Below, one piece after another: positions 23,802-31,091 of a stretch of 32,617 nucleotides of DNA. Source of the stretch: Gammaproteobacteria bacterium. Its GTDB lineage: Bacteria; Pseudomonadota; Gammaproteobacteria; Arenicellales; JAANXG01. A program made the translations under genes and the position numbers. Below the pieces are notes generated by a model. That model searched no databases and was not told the DNA's origin. It was given only the letters and a program-made list of their open reading frames with translations. Numbering within the stretch: position 1 is the stretch's first letter; each line of letters begins with the position of its first letter. Where the stretch lies: positions 1 to 32,617 of the forward strand of contig JAANXG010000004.1 in NCBI GenBank assembly GCA_018263405.1, written 5' to 3'.

Positions 23802-24709
23802 ATCCGGCGGCGTTTGGAAAGGTAGCGGTGTTGATGGGGGGGATGTCTGCGGAGCGGGAAGTTTCGTTGAAAAGCGGAGCACAGGTACTCGAGGCACTGC
23901 AGGCCGCCGGTATTGATGCTGTCGCCATCGACGCCGGCCGTGACGTGATGGATCGATTGCGACGGGTTGGAGCCGAGCGGGCGTTTATTGTTCTGCACGG
24001 GCCCTGGGGCGAGGACGGTGTGGTACAGGGTGCGCTTGAAACCATCGGTATGCCGTATACGGGTAGCCGCGTACTTGGGTCGGCGCTGGCCATGGACAAG
24101 CTCCGGACCAAGCAGATCTGGTCGTGCCTGGGGTTGCCCACGCCGGAATACGCGGTCATCCGCCACGCCGACGAATTGCTCGGTGTGCTGGAGCGCCACG
24201 CGCTCCCACTGTTCGTCAAGCCCGGGGCCGAGGGCTCGAGCATCGGTGTCACGAAAGTCGAATCGCCGGAACAACTACGGGGTGCTTTCGATACCGCCGC
24301 GCGGTTTGGCGGTCCCGTGCTCGCCGAGTCTTTCATCGGCGGTCCGGAGGTCACGATATCCATTCTCGGCGACGATGCCCTGCCGATTATCAAGCTGGAA
24401 ACGCCCCGCACATTTTACGACTACGAAGCGAAATACCAATCCGACACCACAGGCTACCTGTGCCCCTGTGGCCTGGACGACGAGCTGGAATCCTCGCTGC
24501 AGTCGCTCGCGCTGGAAGCCTTTCGGGCGCTGGATTGCACCGGCTGGGGTCGTGTCGACCTGATGCTGGATTCGCGAATGAATCCCTATTTACTGGAAGC
24601 GAATACCATTCCGGGGATGACCGACCACAGCCTCGTGCCCATGGCAGCGCGCGAGGTGGGCCTGTCGTTCCCCGAGCTGGTCACGAAAATCCTGGAGACA
24701 TCGCTGTGA
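23798..24709 (+). CDS. ddl: D-alanine:D-alanine ligase Ddl
   Basis: ATP-grasp enzyme that makes the D-Ala-D-Ala dipeptide used by MurF. 303 aa: VLMGGMSAEREVSLKSG, VLHGPWGEDGVVQGALE, MDKLRTKQIW, the ATP-grasp loop KPGAEGSSIGVTKVE, and the metal-binding LLEANTIPGMTDHSLVPMAA. The usual family tract is GGxSAEREVSL, matched here. ATG 23798 overlaps the murB stop, and the ftsQ GTG overlaps its own stop, so it is embedded in the coupled series. Confidence 0.97.
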   Translation: MNPAAFGKVAVLMGGMSAEREVSLKSGAQVLEALQAAGIDAVAIDAGRDVMDRLRRVGAERAFIVLHGPWGEDGVVQGALETIGMPYTGSRVLGSALAMDKLRTKQIWSCLGLPTPEYAVIRHADELLGVLERHALPLFVKPGAEGSSIGVTKVESPEQLRGAFDTAARFGGPVLAESFIGGPEVTISILGDDALPIIKLETPRTFYDYEAKYQSDTTGYLCPCGLDDELESSLQSLALEAFRALDCTGWGRVDLMLDSRMNPYLLEANTIPGMTDHSLVPMAAREVGLSFPELVTKILETSL

Positions 24710-25491
24710 ATGCCCGAGCACAGGAAAGACTGCACGGGCGCCGCCGGGCGGCGAAGCAGCAACGTATCCAGCGGGCGACGCTGGGTTGGGCCATGGCGGC
24801 TTTGATTCTGCTGGCAGGTGGTGGCCTGCTTGCGGATCGCTTGATGGATCCCGCCGCGTTTGCGATTCGTGAGCTGAGTTTCGAAGGCGAGTTCAACCAC
24901 CTGGAACCCGGGACATTGCGCCGGCGGGTCGAACAAACGGTCGATGCCAATTACTTCGCTATTGACCTCGAGACCATCGAGCGCGCCGCGGAATCCCTGG
25001 ATTGGGTACAGCGAGCCCGGGTACGCCGGATCTGGCCGGATGGTCTGCACATCGCTGTTCGTGAACACCGCTTGATTGCCCGGTGGGGTAACGATGCCTG
25101 GCTCAATGACGAGGGTGAGGTGGTCCGGGTATCGGTGAGCAGGCAAGCGGAAGAACTCCGGTTGGCAGGGCCGAACGGCCACGCCGAAAAGGTGTTGCGC
25201 CAAGCCCGGGAATGGTCCGCCGGCCTTGGCGGCGTGGGGCTTGAACTCAAGGCGTTGACGCTCAATGAGCGGCGGGCCTGGTATGCGGTGGTATCGAGCC
25301 CTGAAACCGGCACGTTATTCAGCGTCGCGCTGGGACGCGACGGTGTGGGAGGCAGGTTCCGACGGTTCGTGAAAGCTTTCCGGGCATTGCCGGGCGAAAA
25401 ATTGCAACGTATCGGTCACGTTGACGCCCGCTATCCCAACGGCATCGCCTTGCGCCTGAAGCCTTCCATGAATTCAGAGGACTCAACCTGA
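24706..25491 (+). CDS. ftsQ: Cell division protein FtsQ
   Basis: Bitopic scaffold of the divisome that recruits FtsB/FtsL. 261 aa: a basic cytoplasmic tail (HGRRRAAKQQR), one membrane helix (about 29-46, WAMAALILLAGGGLLAD), a POTRA domain beginning at FAIRELSFEGEFNHL, and the beta domain with DWVQRARVRRIWPDGLHIAVREHRLIARWGN. Start GTG 24706 lies 8 nt after GGAGA and overlaps the ddl stop; the longer frame upstream is a shadow within ddl. Confidence 0.93.
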   Translation: MNARAQERLHGRRRAAKQQRIQRATLGWAMAALILLAGGGLLADRLMDPAAFAIRELSFEGEFNHLEPGTLRRRVEQTVDANYFAIDLETIERAAESLDWVQRARVRRIWPDGLHIAVREHRLIARWGNDAWLNDEGEVVRVSVSRQAEELRLAGPNGHAEKVLRQAREWSAGLGGVGLELKALTLNERRAWYAVVSSPETGTLFSVALGRDGVGGRFRRFVKAFRALPGEKLQRIGHVDARYPNGIALRLKPSMNSEDST

Positions 25492-25501
25492 GATCGCGAC
25501 A

Positions 25502-26746
25502 ATGCCCAAGAAAATCAAAGTCGAAGAAAGGTTAATCGTTGGCCTGGATATCGGAACGTCCAAGGTTCTGGCGATCGTCGGTGAAACCGATCCCGCCGGT
25601 GAAATCGGGATTATCGGGGTTGGCCACCACGTGGCGCGAGGGATGCGCAAAGGTGTTGTTGCCAACATCGAGTCCATCGTCCAGTCCATTCAACGCGCGG
25701 TGGAAGAAGCCGAGTTAATGGCGGGCTGCCAGATCTATTCCGTCCACGCGGGGATCGCCGGCGCCCACATCGGCAGCTTTAATTCACACGGTGTTGTGGC
25801 GATTCGGGATGAGGAAGTTCAAGTCGGGGATATCGAACGGGTTATCGAGGCGGCCCGGGCATTGGCAATTCCCAATGACCAGAAGGTCTTGCACATACTC
25901 CCCCAGGAATTCGTTATCGACGGGCAGGAAGGTATCCGCGAGCCCATCGGTATGAGCGGTGTCCGACTGGAAGCCAAGGTCCATATTATCACCGGCGCCG
26001 TGAGCGCGGCTCAGAACGTTATCAAGTGCATTCGACGGTGTGGTCTGGAGGTGGATGACATCATCCTCGAGCAACTGGCGTCCAGTGAGGCCGTGTTGAC
26101 CGAGGACGAACGCGATCTCGGTGTATGCCTGGTGGACATCGGTGGCGGTACGACGGACATCGCGATTTTCACCGAAGGGGCGATCCGCCACACCGCCGTC
26201 ATTCCGATTGCCGGAGATCAGGTTACCAACGATATCGCGGTGGCCCTGCGCACACCCACCCAGGCGGCGGAAGACATCAAGAAAAAGTATGGCTGTGCAC
26301 TGATTCAGCTCGCCCATTCCGATGAAACGATCGAAGCACCGAGCGTCGGCGACCGGCCACCACGGAGGCTCGCGCGCCAGACGCTGGCGGAGGTGATCGA
26401 ACCGCGCGTCGAGGAATTGTTCGGTCTGGTCAAGTCCGAGCTGCGCCGCAGCGGTTTCGAGGAATTGATCGGCTCGGGGATTGTTCTCACCGGCGGCACT
26501 TCCAAGATGGACGGCATTGTCGAGCTGGCGGAGGAAGTGTTTCACGTTCCTGTTCGATTGGGGATGCCGAACCATATCGCCGGACTGAGCGAGGTGGTGA
26601 AAAATCCCATTTATTCGACGGGGGTAGGACTCATTCAATTCGGTTTGCGTAACCAAAGTGAGCGCGAGCCTAAAAAGTCCAAAGAAAGTTATTCCATCAA
26701 TTCCGTTTACCAACGAATGAAGAGTTGGTTCCAAGGCAGTTTTTAA
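25502..26746 (+). CDS. ftsA: Cell division protein FtsA
   Basis: Actin-like ATPase that tethers FtsZ filaments to the inner membrane and signals to the septal synthase. 414 aa: phosphate-1 loop VGLDIGTSKVLAIVGE, the 1C domain region around residues 85-165, phosphate-2 VCLVDIGGGTTDIAIF, adenosine motif IVLTGGTSKMDGIVE, and the C-terminal amphipathic membrane-targeting helix SVYQRMKSWFQGSF. Ten nt separate it from ftsQ and 15 nt from ftsZ; no clear separate promoter was seen. Confidence 0.97.
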   Translation: MPKKIKVEERLIVGLDIGTSKVLAIVGETDPAGEIGIIGVGHHVARGMRKGVVANIESIVQSIQRAVEEAELMAGCQIYSVHAGIAGAHIGSFNSHGVVAIRDEEVQVGDIERVIEAARALAIPNDQKVLHILPQEFVIDGQEGIREPIGMSGVRLEAKVHIITGAVSAAQNVIKCIRRCGLEVDDIILEQLASSEAVLTEDERDLGVCLVDIGGGTTDIAIFTEGAIRHTAVIPIAGDQVTNDIAVALRTPTQAAEDIKKKYGCALIQLAHSDETIEAPSVGDRPPRRLARQTLAEVIEPRVEELFGLVKSELRRSGFEELIGSGIVLTGGTSKMDGIVELAEEVFHVPVRLGMPNHIAGLSEVVKNPIYSTGVGLIQFGLRNQSEREPKKSKESYSINSVYQRMKSWFQGSF

Positions 26747-26761
26747 AACGAGGTGAACGCC

Positions 26762-27988
26762 ATGCCACAGTACGAGCGCAAAAAACAGCATCCGGCCGAT
26801 TTTTCCGGCGAAACCGAATCGACTCAAGCGGACAACAGGCCGATATTTGAATTAGTGGACACGATGGGCCAACAAGCCCAAATCAAGGTGATCGGCGTCG
26901 GTGGCGGTGGTGGTAACGCCGTGGACCACATGCTCGAGGCGCAAATCGAAGGCGTCGAGTTCATCGGTAGTAATACCGACGTGCAGACGTTGAACCGCTC
27001 CAAAGCCAACGTACTGCTTCAAATTGGCAATAATCTCACGAAAGGTCTGGGCGCCGGTTCCAGTCCCGATGTCGGCCGTCAGGCCGCCATGGAAGACCGC
27101 GACCGGATCGGCGAAGCCCTGGCGGGCGCCGACATGGTGTTCATCACGGCTGGTATGGGTGGCGGCACGGGCACGGGTGCCGCTCCGGTCGTGGCTCAAG
27201 TGGCGCGTGAGCAGGGTGCATTGGCGGTGGCCGTGGTAACCAGGCCGTTTCCTTTCGAGGGAAACAAGCGTATGCGTGTTGCCGACAATGGAATTCGGGA
27301 GCTATCCGAACATGTGGATTCGTTGATCACCATTCCCAACGAGCGTGTATTGGAGGTCATGGGGAAACAGGCTACCCTGTTGGATGCATTTGCCAGGGCC
27401 AATGAAGTTTTGCTCAATGCCGTCCAGGGAATTTCCGAGTTAATCACCCGGCCCGGCCTGATTAATGTGGATTTTGCGGACGTGAGGACAGTCATGTCCG
27501 AGATGGGTATAGCGATGATGGGGTCGGCCACCGCGAGCGGGGTTGACCGGGCGGTTGAAGCGGCGCGCAATGCAGTGTTCAGTCCCTTGCTGGAGGATAC
27601 CAATATCGCCGGCGCCAAGGGATTGCTGGTCAATGTAACGGCCGGCATGGATATGGCCATCGGCGAATTCGAAGAGGTCGGAAACGTCGTCCGGGAGTTT
27701 ACGTCCGACGATGCGACGCTGGTGATTGGCACCGTACTCGATCCGGAAATGAAGGACGACCTCCGTGTCACCATGGTCGCCACGGGCATCGTCGGCGAGA
27801 CCGAAAAACGCCAGGAACAACCGCGGAGAGTCGTACAATCCATGCCCAAAGCGGTTAACTACGAGGAGTTCGACGCACCGACGGTAATCCGTCACCGGCG
27901 AGAATCGGAAGACATGCCCTCGCCCTCCGACGATAAGGGTTTGGAATACCTCGACATTCCGGCTTTTCTGCGCAAGCAGGCGGATTAA
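26762..27988 (+). CDS. ftsZ: Cell division GTPase FtsZ
   Basis: Tubulin homologue that forms the Z ring. 408 aa with KVIGVGGGGGNAVDHM, the tubulin signature GMGGGTGTGAAPVVA, the T7 loop region LINVDFADVRTVM, an acidic linker, and the C-terminal peptide DIPAFLRKQAD that binds FtsA and ZipA. Start ATG 26762 has a near-perfect GAGGTG site 6 nt upstream; GTG 26753 overlaps that site. The protein has about 28 residues before the point where E. coli FtsZ begins (the PIFELVD stretch here), polar and charged. Last gene of the coupled division cluster. Confidence 0.97.
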   Translation: MPQYERKKQHPADFSGETESTQADNRPIFELVDTMGQQAQIKVIGVGGGGGNAVDHMLEAQIEGVEFIGSNTDVQTLNRSKANVLLQIGNNLTKGLGAGSSPDVGRQAAMEDRDRIGEALAGADMVFITAGMGGGTGTGAAPVVAQVAREQGALAVAVVTRPFPFEGNKRMRVADNGIRELSEHVDSLITIPNERVLEVMGKQATLLDAFARANEVLLNAVQGISELITRPGLINVDFADVRTVMSEMGIAMMGSATASGVDRAVEAARNAVFSPLLEDTNIAGAKGLLVNVTAGMDMAIGEFEEVGNVVREFTSDDATLVIGTVLDPEMKDDLRVTMVATGIVGETEKRQEQPRRVVQSMPKAVNYEEFDAPTVIRHRRESEDMPSPSDDKGLEYLDIPAFLRKQAD

Positions 27989-28139
27989 GGTGGCGGCTTT
28001 ACGTGGGGCAGGGGTTTTTGTGGCGCGCCGTATCCGGTGAGGGCTCGGGATGGACTACTGGACGGCCCCGGACGGCGGATATCCGGCGATAACGGGACAC
28101 CTACACAAGCGGTGTGGAATCGTGTAGCATTCCCTGCAC

Positions 28140-28170
28140 TTGGGGCGGCAGTTCGGGCTAACCACATAAT
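28140..28170 (+). promoter_or_regulatory. Weak candidate promoter for lpxC
   Basis: The 247-nt ftsZ-lpxC gap contains CATAAT (28165-28170) with TTGGGG (28140-28145) 19 bp upstream, a poor -35 at long spacing. The gap also has short hairpin potential (ACACC/GGTGT near 28097-28115, GGAAT/ATTCC near 28116-28133). I see no convincing terminator, so read-through from ftsZ is possible. Confidence 0.25.
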
Positions 28171-28235
28171 CCGGCGCCCGGCTTGATGGCCGTGTGCGCT
28201 GGCAACCGACAAAAGAAAGGCCATTATAAGGCTTC

Positions 28236-29150
28236 ATGATTCGACAAAGAACGCTAAAAAACGTAATTAGGGCCACTGGGGTAGGGCTCCACACTGGAGA
28301 AAAGGTCTATTTAACGTTGCGGCCGGCGGCGCCGAGTACCGGTATCGTATTCCGCAGAGTGGACCTGGATCCCCCCGTTGACGTTCCCGCGTGTTGCGAG
28401 AACGTGGGCGATACACGCTTATCCACGACCTTGCACAAAGGAGATGTCTGGATCTCGACCGTTGAACACTTGATGTCGGCGTTCGCGGGTCTAGGTATCG
28501 ACAACGCCTATGTGGATTTAACGGCGCCGGAAGTGCCGATTATGGATGGCAGTGCGGGACCATTCGTTTTTTTGATCCAATCCGCCGGCATTGAGGAACA
28601 GTTGTGGCCCAAGCGCTTTATCCGGATCAAGAAACCGCTCGTTTTGGAGGAAGGCGATAAATGGGCGCGGTTCGATCCCTTGAATGGGTTCAAGGTGTCG
28701 TTCGGTATCGAATTTAATCACCCGATTTTTAGTCAATCGCTGCAACGATCAACAATCGATTTCTCGACAACATCGTTTGTCAAGGAAGTGAGCCGTGCCC
28801 GGACATTCGGTTTTATGCACGACGTTGAGGCATTGAGAAAATCGGGGCTTGCCAGAGGAGGAAGCCTCGATAACGCCATTGTCATGGACTCGTACCATAT
28901 TCTGAACGAGGATGGACTCCGCTACGAGGATGAATTCGTCAAGCACAAGATCCTCGATGCGATTGGAGATCTGTACCTGCTGGGACATCCGCTGATCGGC
29001 GCGTTCAGTGCTCATAAATCGGGACATGCCCTGAATAACGAAATCTTGCGAATGCTGCTCAAAGCGGAAGAAATCTGGGAGCTGGTGTCCTTTGACGACG
29101 CCGACGATGCGCCACTGGCGTTTGTGCATCCATTGACGGCATCGGCTTAG
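28236..29150 (+). CDS. lpxC: UDP-3-O-acyl-N-acetylglucosamine deacetylase LpxC
   Basis: Zinc deacetylase that commits UDP-GlcNAc to lipid A synthesis. 304 aa, as in E. coli (305). Zinc ligand His78 in STVEHLMSAFAGLGIDN, the second site in KHKILDAIGDLYLLGHPLIG, and catalytic His in SAHKSGHALNN are present, as is VGLHTGEKVYLTLRPA at the start. Start ATG 28236 follows AAAGG. The TAG stop is itself the first three bases of a palindromic element (29148-29232). Its standard place after ftsZ is kept. Confidence 0.97.
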   Translation: MIRQRTLKNVIRATGVGLHTGEKVYLTLRPAAPSTGIVFRRVDLDPPVDVPACCENVGDTRLSTTLHKGDVWISTVEHLMSAFAGLGIDNAYVDLTAPEVPIMDGSAGPFVFLIQSAGIEEQLWPKRFIRIKKPLVLEEGDKWARFDPLNGFKVSFGIEFNHPIFSQSLQRSTIDFSTTSFVKEVSRARTFGFMHDVEALRKSGLARGGSLDNAIVMDSYHILNEDGLRYEDEFVKHKILDAIGDLYLLGHPLIGAFSAHKSGHALNNEILRMLLKAEEIWELVSFDDADDAPLAFVHPLTASA

Positions 29151-29232
29151 GGCTCGCGCAAAAATAACTTCACAGAATTCGCGCCCGAAGACGGGATGTG
29201 AAAATGGGAAGTTATTTTTGCGCGAGCCCTTA
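29148..29232. mobile_element. 85-nt palindromic element on the lpxC stop codon
   Basis: The ends TAGGGCTCGCGCAAAAATA and, reverse-complemented, TAAGGGCTCGCGCAAAAATA form 23-24-nt terminal inverted repeats around about 37 nt. The whole sequence recurs inverted, with an insertion, at 30675-31023, and one end alone at 127-150. Flanks read CTTAG on both sides, a possible 5-bp target duplication, although these bases are partly within the repeat. It lies between the convergent lpxC and dciA and could fold as a bidirectional terminator. Confidence 0.8.
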
Positions 29233-29261
29233 GAAAACGCAATAAGCCGAACGGCACGTAG

Positions 29262-29675
29262 TTACTCCAGCGCCTTTCTCAGTTGTGCAAAGAGTTGTTT
29301 GATTCTGGGGCTGACTTCTTCGCGCTCCGTCGCCGGAGAGTCGGTTTGGGAGTGGGGAGGAGGTGAAGTGCGAATACGCAGGTCTCGAACTTCAGACAAT
29401 CCCGAGTTCCGTAATGCGGCAATGGTGGAACGTTCGGTGTTACGGAGTAGGTTGGCCCAAACCGGTGACTCGGCATGAACGGTCAGTGTTCCGTCTTGCA
29501 GGGACACGGCATAAGTATGTCGGCACAACGGCTGGGCCACGGAGCGGTTCCACGCAGTGTTCAAGGGAAAGAGCGCTTGATAACGGTCGACGACCTCGCC
29601 GAGGACTGGATGCCGCGACTGTCGCAGGGTTTGCCCGACGGAAACGAATGTTTTTAATCGATCGGCGCGATGCAT
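29262..29675 (-). CDS. dciA: DciA-type DnaB helicase loader (DUF721)
   Basis: DciA loads or operates the replicative helicase DnaB in bacteria that lack DnaC. 137 aa with the DUF721 KH-like N-terminal domain: RHPVLGEVVDRYQALFPLNTAWNRSVAQPLCRHTYAVSLQDGTLTVHAESPVWANLLRN, then a presumably flexible C-terminal tail. The frame is open to 30038, but ATG 29675 is where similarity begins; it has no strong ribosome site. In many gammaproteobacteria this gene lies between lpxC and an M23 peptidase, as here, and it is transcribed away from both, towards lpxC. Confidence 0.85.
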   Translation of the reverse strand: MHRADRLKTFVSVGQTLRQSRHPVLGEVVDRYQALFPLNTAWNRSVAQPLCRHTYAVSLQDGTLTVHAESPVWANLLRNTERSTIAALRNSGLSEVRDLRIRTSPPPHSQTDSPATEREEVSPRIKQLFAQLRKALE

Positions 29676-29708
29676 GATGCCGGCATTGGAATACGAGTGA
29701 GGTAGGCA

Positions 29709-30677
29709 ATGCAAGTCATACTCCTTCCCAAAGGTTCGGGTCCCAGCCGAGTATATCGGTTTCGGATTGTTCTCGTCTGCTCCATCGTGGCCGGCGTATT
29801 GCTCGCTATCGGTGTTGGCGGCGGTTATTTCGGGTATCGCATCGGTAGCGATCTGGCCCATCTGGAACAGCGCGTGCCCGAGATCCAAGTCGAGAGTTTC
29901 GCCGCGGTTGGCGTGGAAAAACTGTTTGATCTGAAAGCGAGCGTGGATGAACAGCGCCGCATGTTGCAGGAGTCCCGCCGGCGCGTGGGCGATCGCTTTG
30001 ACAGCCTGGGTCGGCGCCTCGGAAGGCTCCAGGCCCATGTCTCGCGCATCGATGCCCTCGGCCTTCGATTGACCGATATGGCGGGACTCGACCCCGATGA
30101 ATTCGGCTTCGATAAGACGCCGGCTTTGGGCGGACCGGGGCGCCCCGCACCCTGGAAGTCGTTTCGAGAACCGGAATTAACGCAATCCCTGGAAATTATG
30201 GAGATCGCGCTTGAGGCAAAGGAGGGTGAATTACGGATTCTCGAGGCCATGATGATGAACCGGGAACTACAGAAAAAGCAATATCCCCGGGGTTGGCCGA
30301 TCCTTGATGGCGGTTGGATAAGCTCCGGCTACGGGGGTCGAACGGACCCGTTCACCGGTGGAAAAGAATTTCATGAAGGTGTAGATATCGCCGCGCGGAG
30401 CGGGTCCGAGCTGCGCGCCATGGCGGCGGGCGTGGTCGGTTTTGCCGGGGAAAAACCGGGTTATGGTCTAGTTATCGAAATCAATCATGGCAACGGCTAC
30501 GAGACGCGCTATGCGCATGCAAAGAAGTTGATCGCAAGCAGGGGCGAGCGCGTTAAGAAAGGCGATATTGTCGCGCTGGTGGGCAGTACGGGACGTTCGA
30601 CGGGCAGCCATGTGCATATCGAGGTTCTGAAAAACGGCAAGGCGGTTAACCCCGGTGGGCATCTGCATCCCTCCTAA
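29709..30677 (+). CDS. M23 family peptidoglycan metallopeptidase (LytM domain)
   Basis: 322-aa membrane-anchored endopeptidase-type protein. N-terminal cytoplasmic residues, one membrane helix (about 21-46, IVLVCSIVAGVLLAIGVGGGYFGY), a helical coiled-coil-like periplasmic region (about 55-125), and a C-terminal LytM domain (about 205-320). Zinc motifs FHEGVDIAA (HxxxD) and GSHVHIEVLK (HxH) are both complete, so it should be catalytically active on cell-wall crossbridges rather than a degenerate activator. Start ATG 29709 is 6 nt after GAGG. The TAA stop coincides with the first bases of the element at 30675. Confidence 0.92.
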   Translation: MQVILLPKGSGPSRVYRFRIVLVCSIVAGVLLAIGVGGGYFGYRIGSDLAHLEQRVPEIQVESFAAVGVEKLFDLKASVDEQRRMLQESRRRVGDRFDSLGRRLGRLQAHVSRIDALGLRLTDMAGLDPDEFGFDKTPALGGPGRPAPWKSFREPELTQSLEIMEIALEAKEGELRILEAMMMNRELQKKQYPRGWPILDGGWISSGYGGRTDPFTGGKEFHEGVDIAARSGSELRAMAAGVVGFAGEKPGYGLVIEINHGNGYETRYAHAKKLIASRGERVKKGDIVALVGSTGRSTGSHVHIEVLKNGKAVNPGGHLHPS

Positions 30678-30724
30678 GGGCTCGCGCAAAAATAACTTCC
30701 CATTTTCACATCCCGTCTTCGGGC

Positions 30725-30980
30725 CATCTTTGAACGATCCTCAATCGAAAAATCCTCATAGTAGCCCTGCTAGGAGCCTGTCGGACTTAGGATGAATCTA
30801 CTGCGGCGGCGGGAGATCGGCCCACTTTCCCGATTTATTTCGTTAAATAGCTGGCTATTCGCCTCAATAAATCGAAAAATTGGTCTCGATTTCCCACCTA
30901 CCTCGCTACGATCCCCTAAGTCCGACAGGCTCCTAGTACTGCGGTTTTGCTCCATCGGATCGTCCAAATCTAACCCAAAT
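30725..30980. mobile_element. Second-layer insert with a 7-bp target duplication
   Basis: 256 nt between the TTCGGGC repeats. Without the inner element (30770-30936) its two halves are imperfectly inverted: TTTGAACGATCC near 30729 and GGATCGTCCAAA near 30958-30969 pair with one mismatch. It has no coding capacity and is probably a small palindromic element in its own right. Confidence 0.55.
30770..30936. mobile_element. Third-layer element bounded by CTAG, likely internally deleted IS
   Basis: Perfect 22-nt terminal inverted repeats (core GGAGCCTGTCGGACTTAGG at 30773-30791 and its complement at 30915-30933) flanked by CTAG on both sides. The 123-nt interior contains a further short inverted repeat (CGATTTATT / AATAAATCG) and no transposase. 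Such sharply defined ends around a tiny core suggest a deletion derivative of an insertion sequence that targets CTAG; I do not assign its family. Confidence 0.7.
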
Positions 30981-31091
30981 TCGGGCGCGAATTCTGTGAA
31001 GTTATTTTTGCGCGAGCCCTTACGGTAAATGCCGGAAAACAAGCATCGATTACATCGCCGACTATGTAATTACCCAGAGTCTGTATGAGTA

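Larger units (their letters stand above)
30675..31023. mobile_element. Composite: interrupted copy of the AAGGGCTCGCGC element
   Basis: The outer ends (30675-30724 and 30981-31023) equal the reverse complement of the element at 29148-29232. They are split by an insert and the 7-bp TTCGGGC appears once on each side (30718-30724, 30981-30987), as a target duplication. Removing the insert plus one TTCGGGC regenerates the 85-nt element almost exactly. Fills most of the 414-nt gap between the M23 gene and fimV; I see no gene in it. Confidence 0.8.

Noticed and set aside
29676..30038. N-terminal extension of the dciA frame up to 30038
   Set aside because: This part overlaps the divergent M23 gene in antisense and shows no DUF721 similarity; the family begins at ATG 29675.
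30770..31042. Small frames on both strands within the nested elements
   Set aside because: They arise from the inverted repeats and cross element boundaries; no protein family is recognised.
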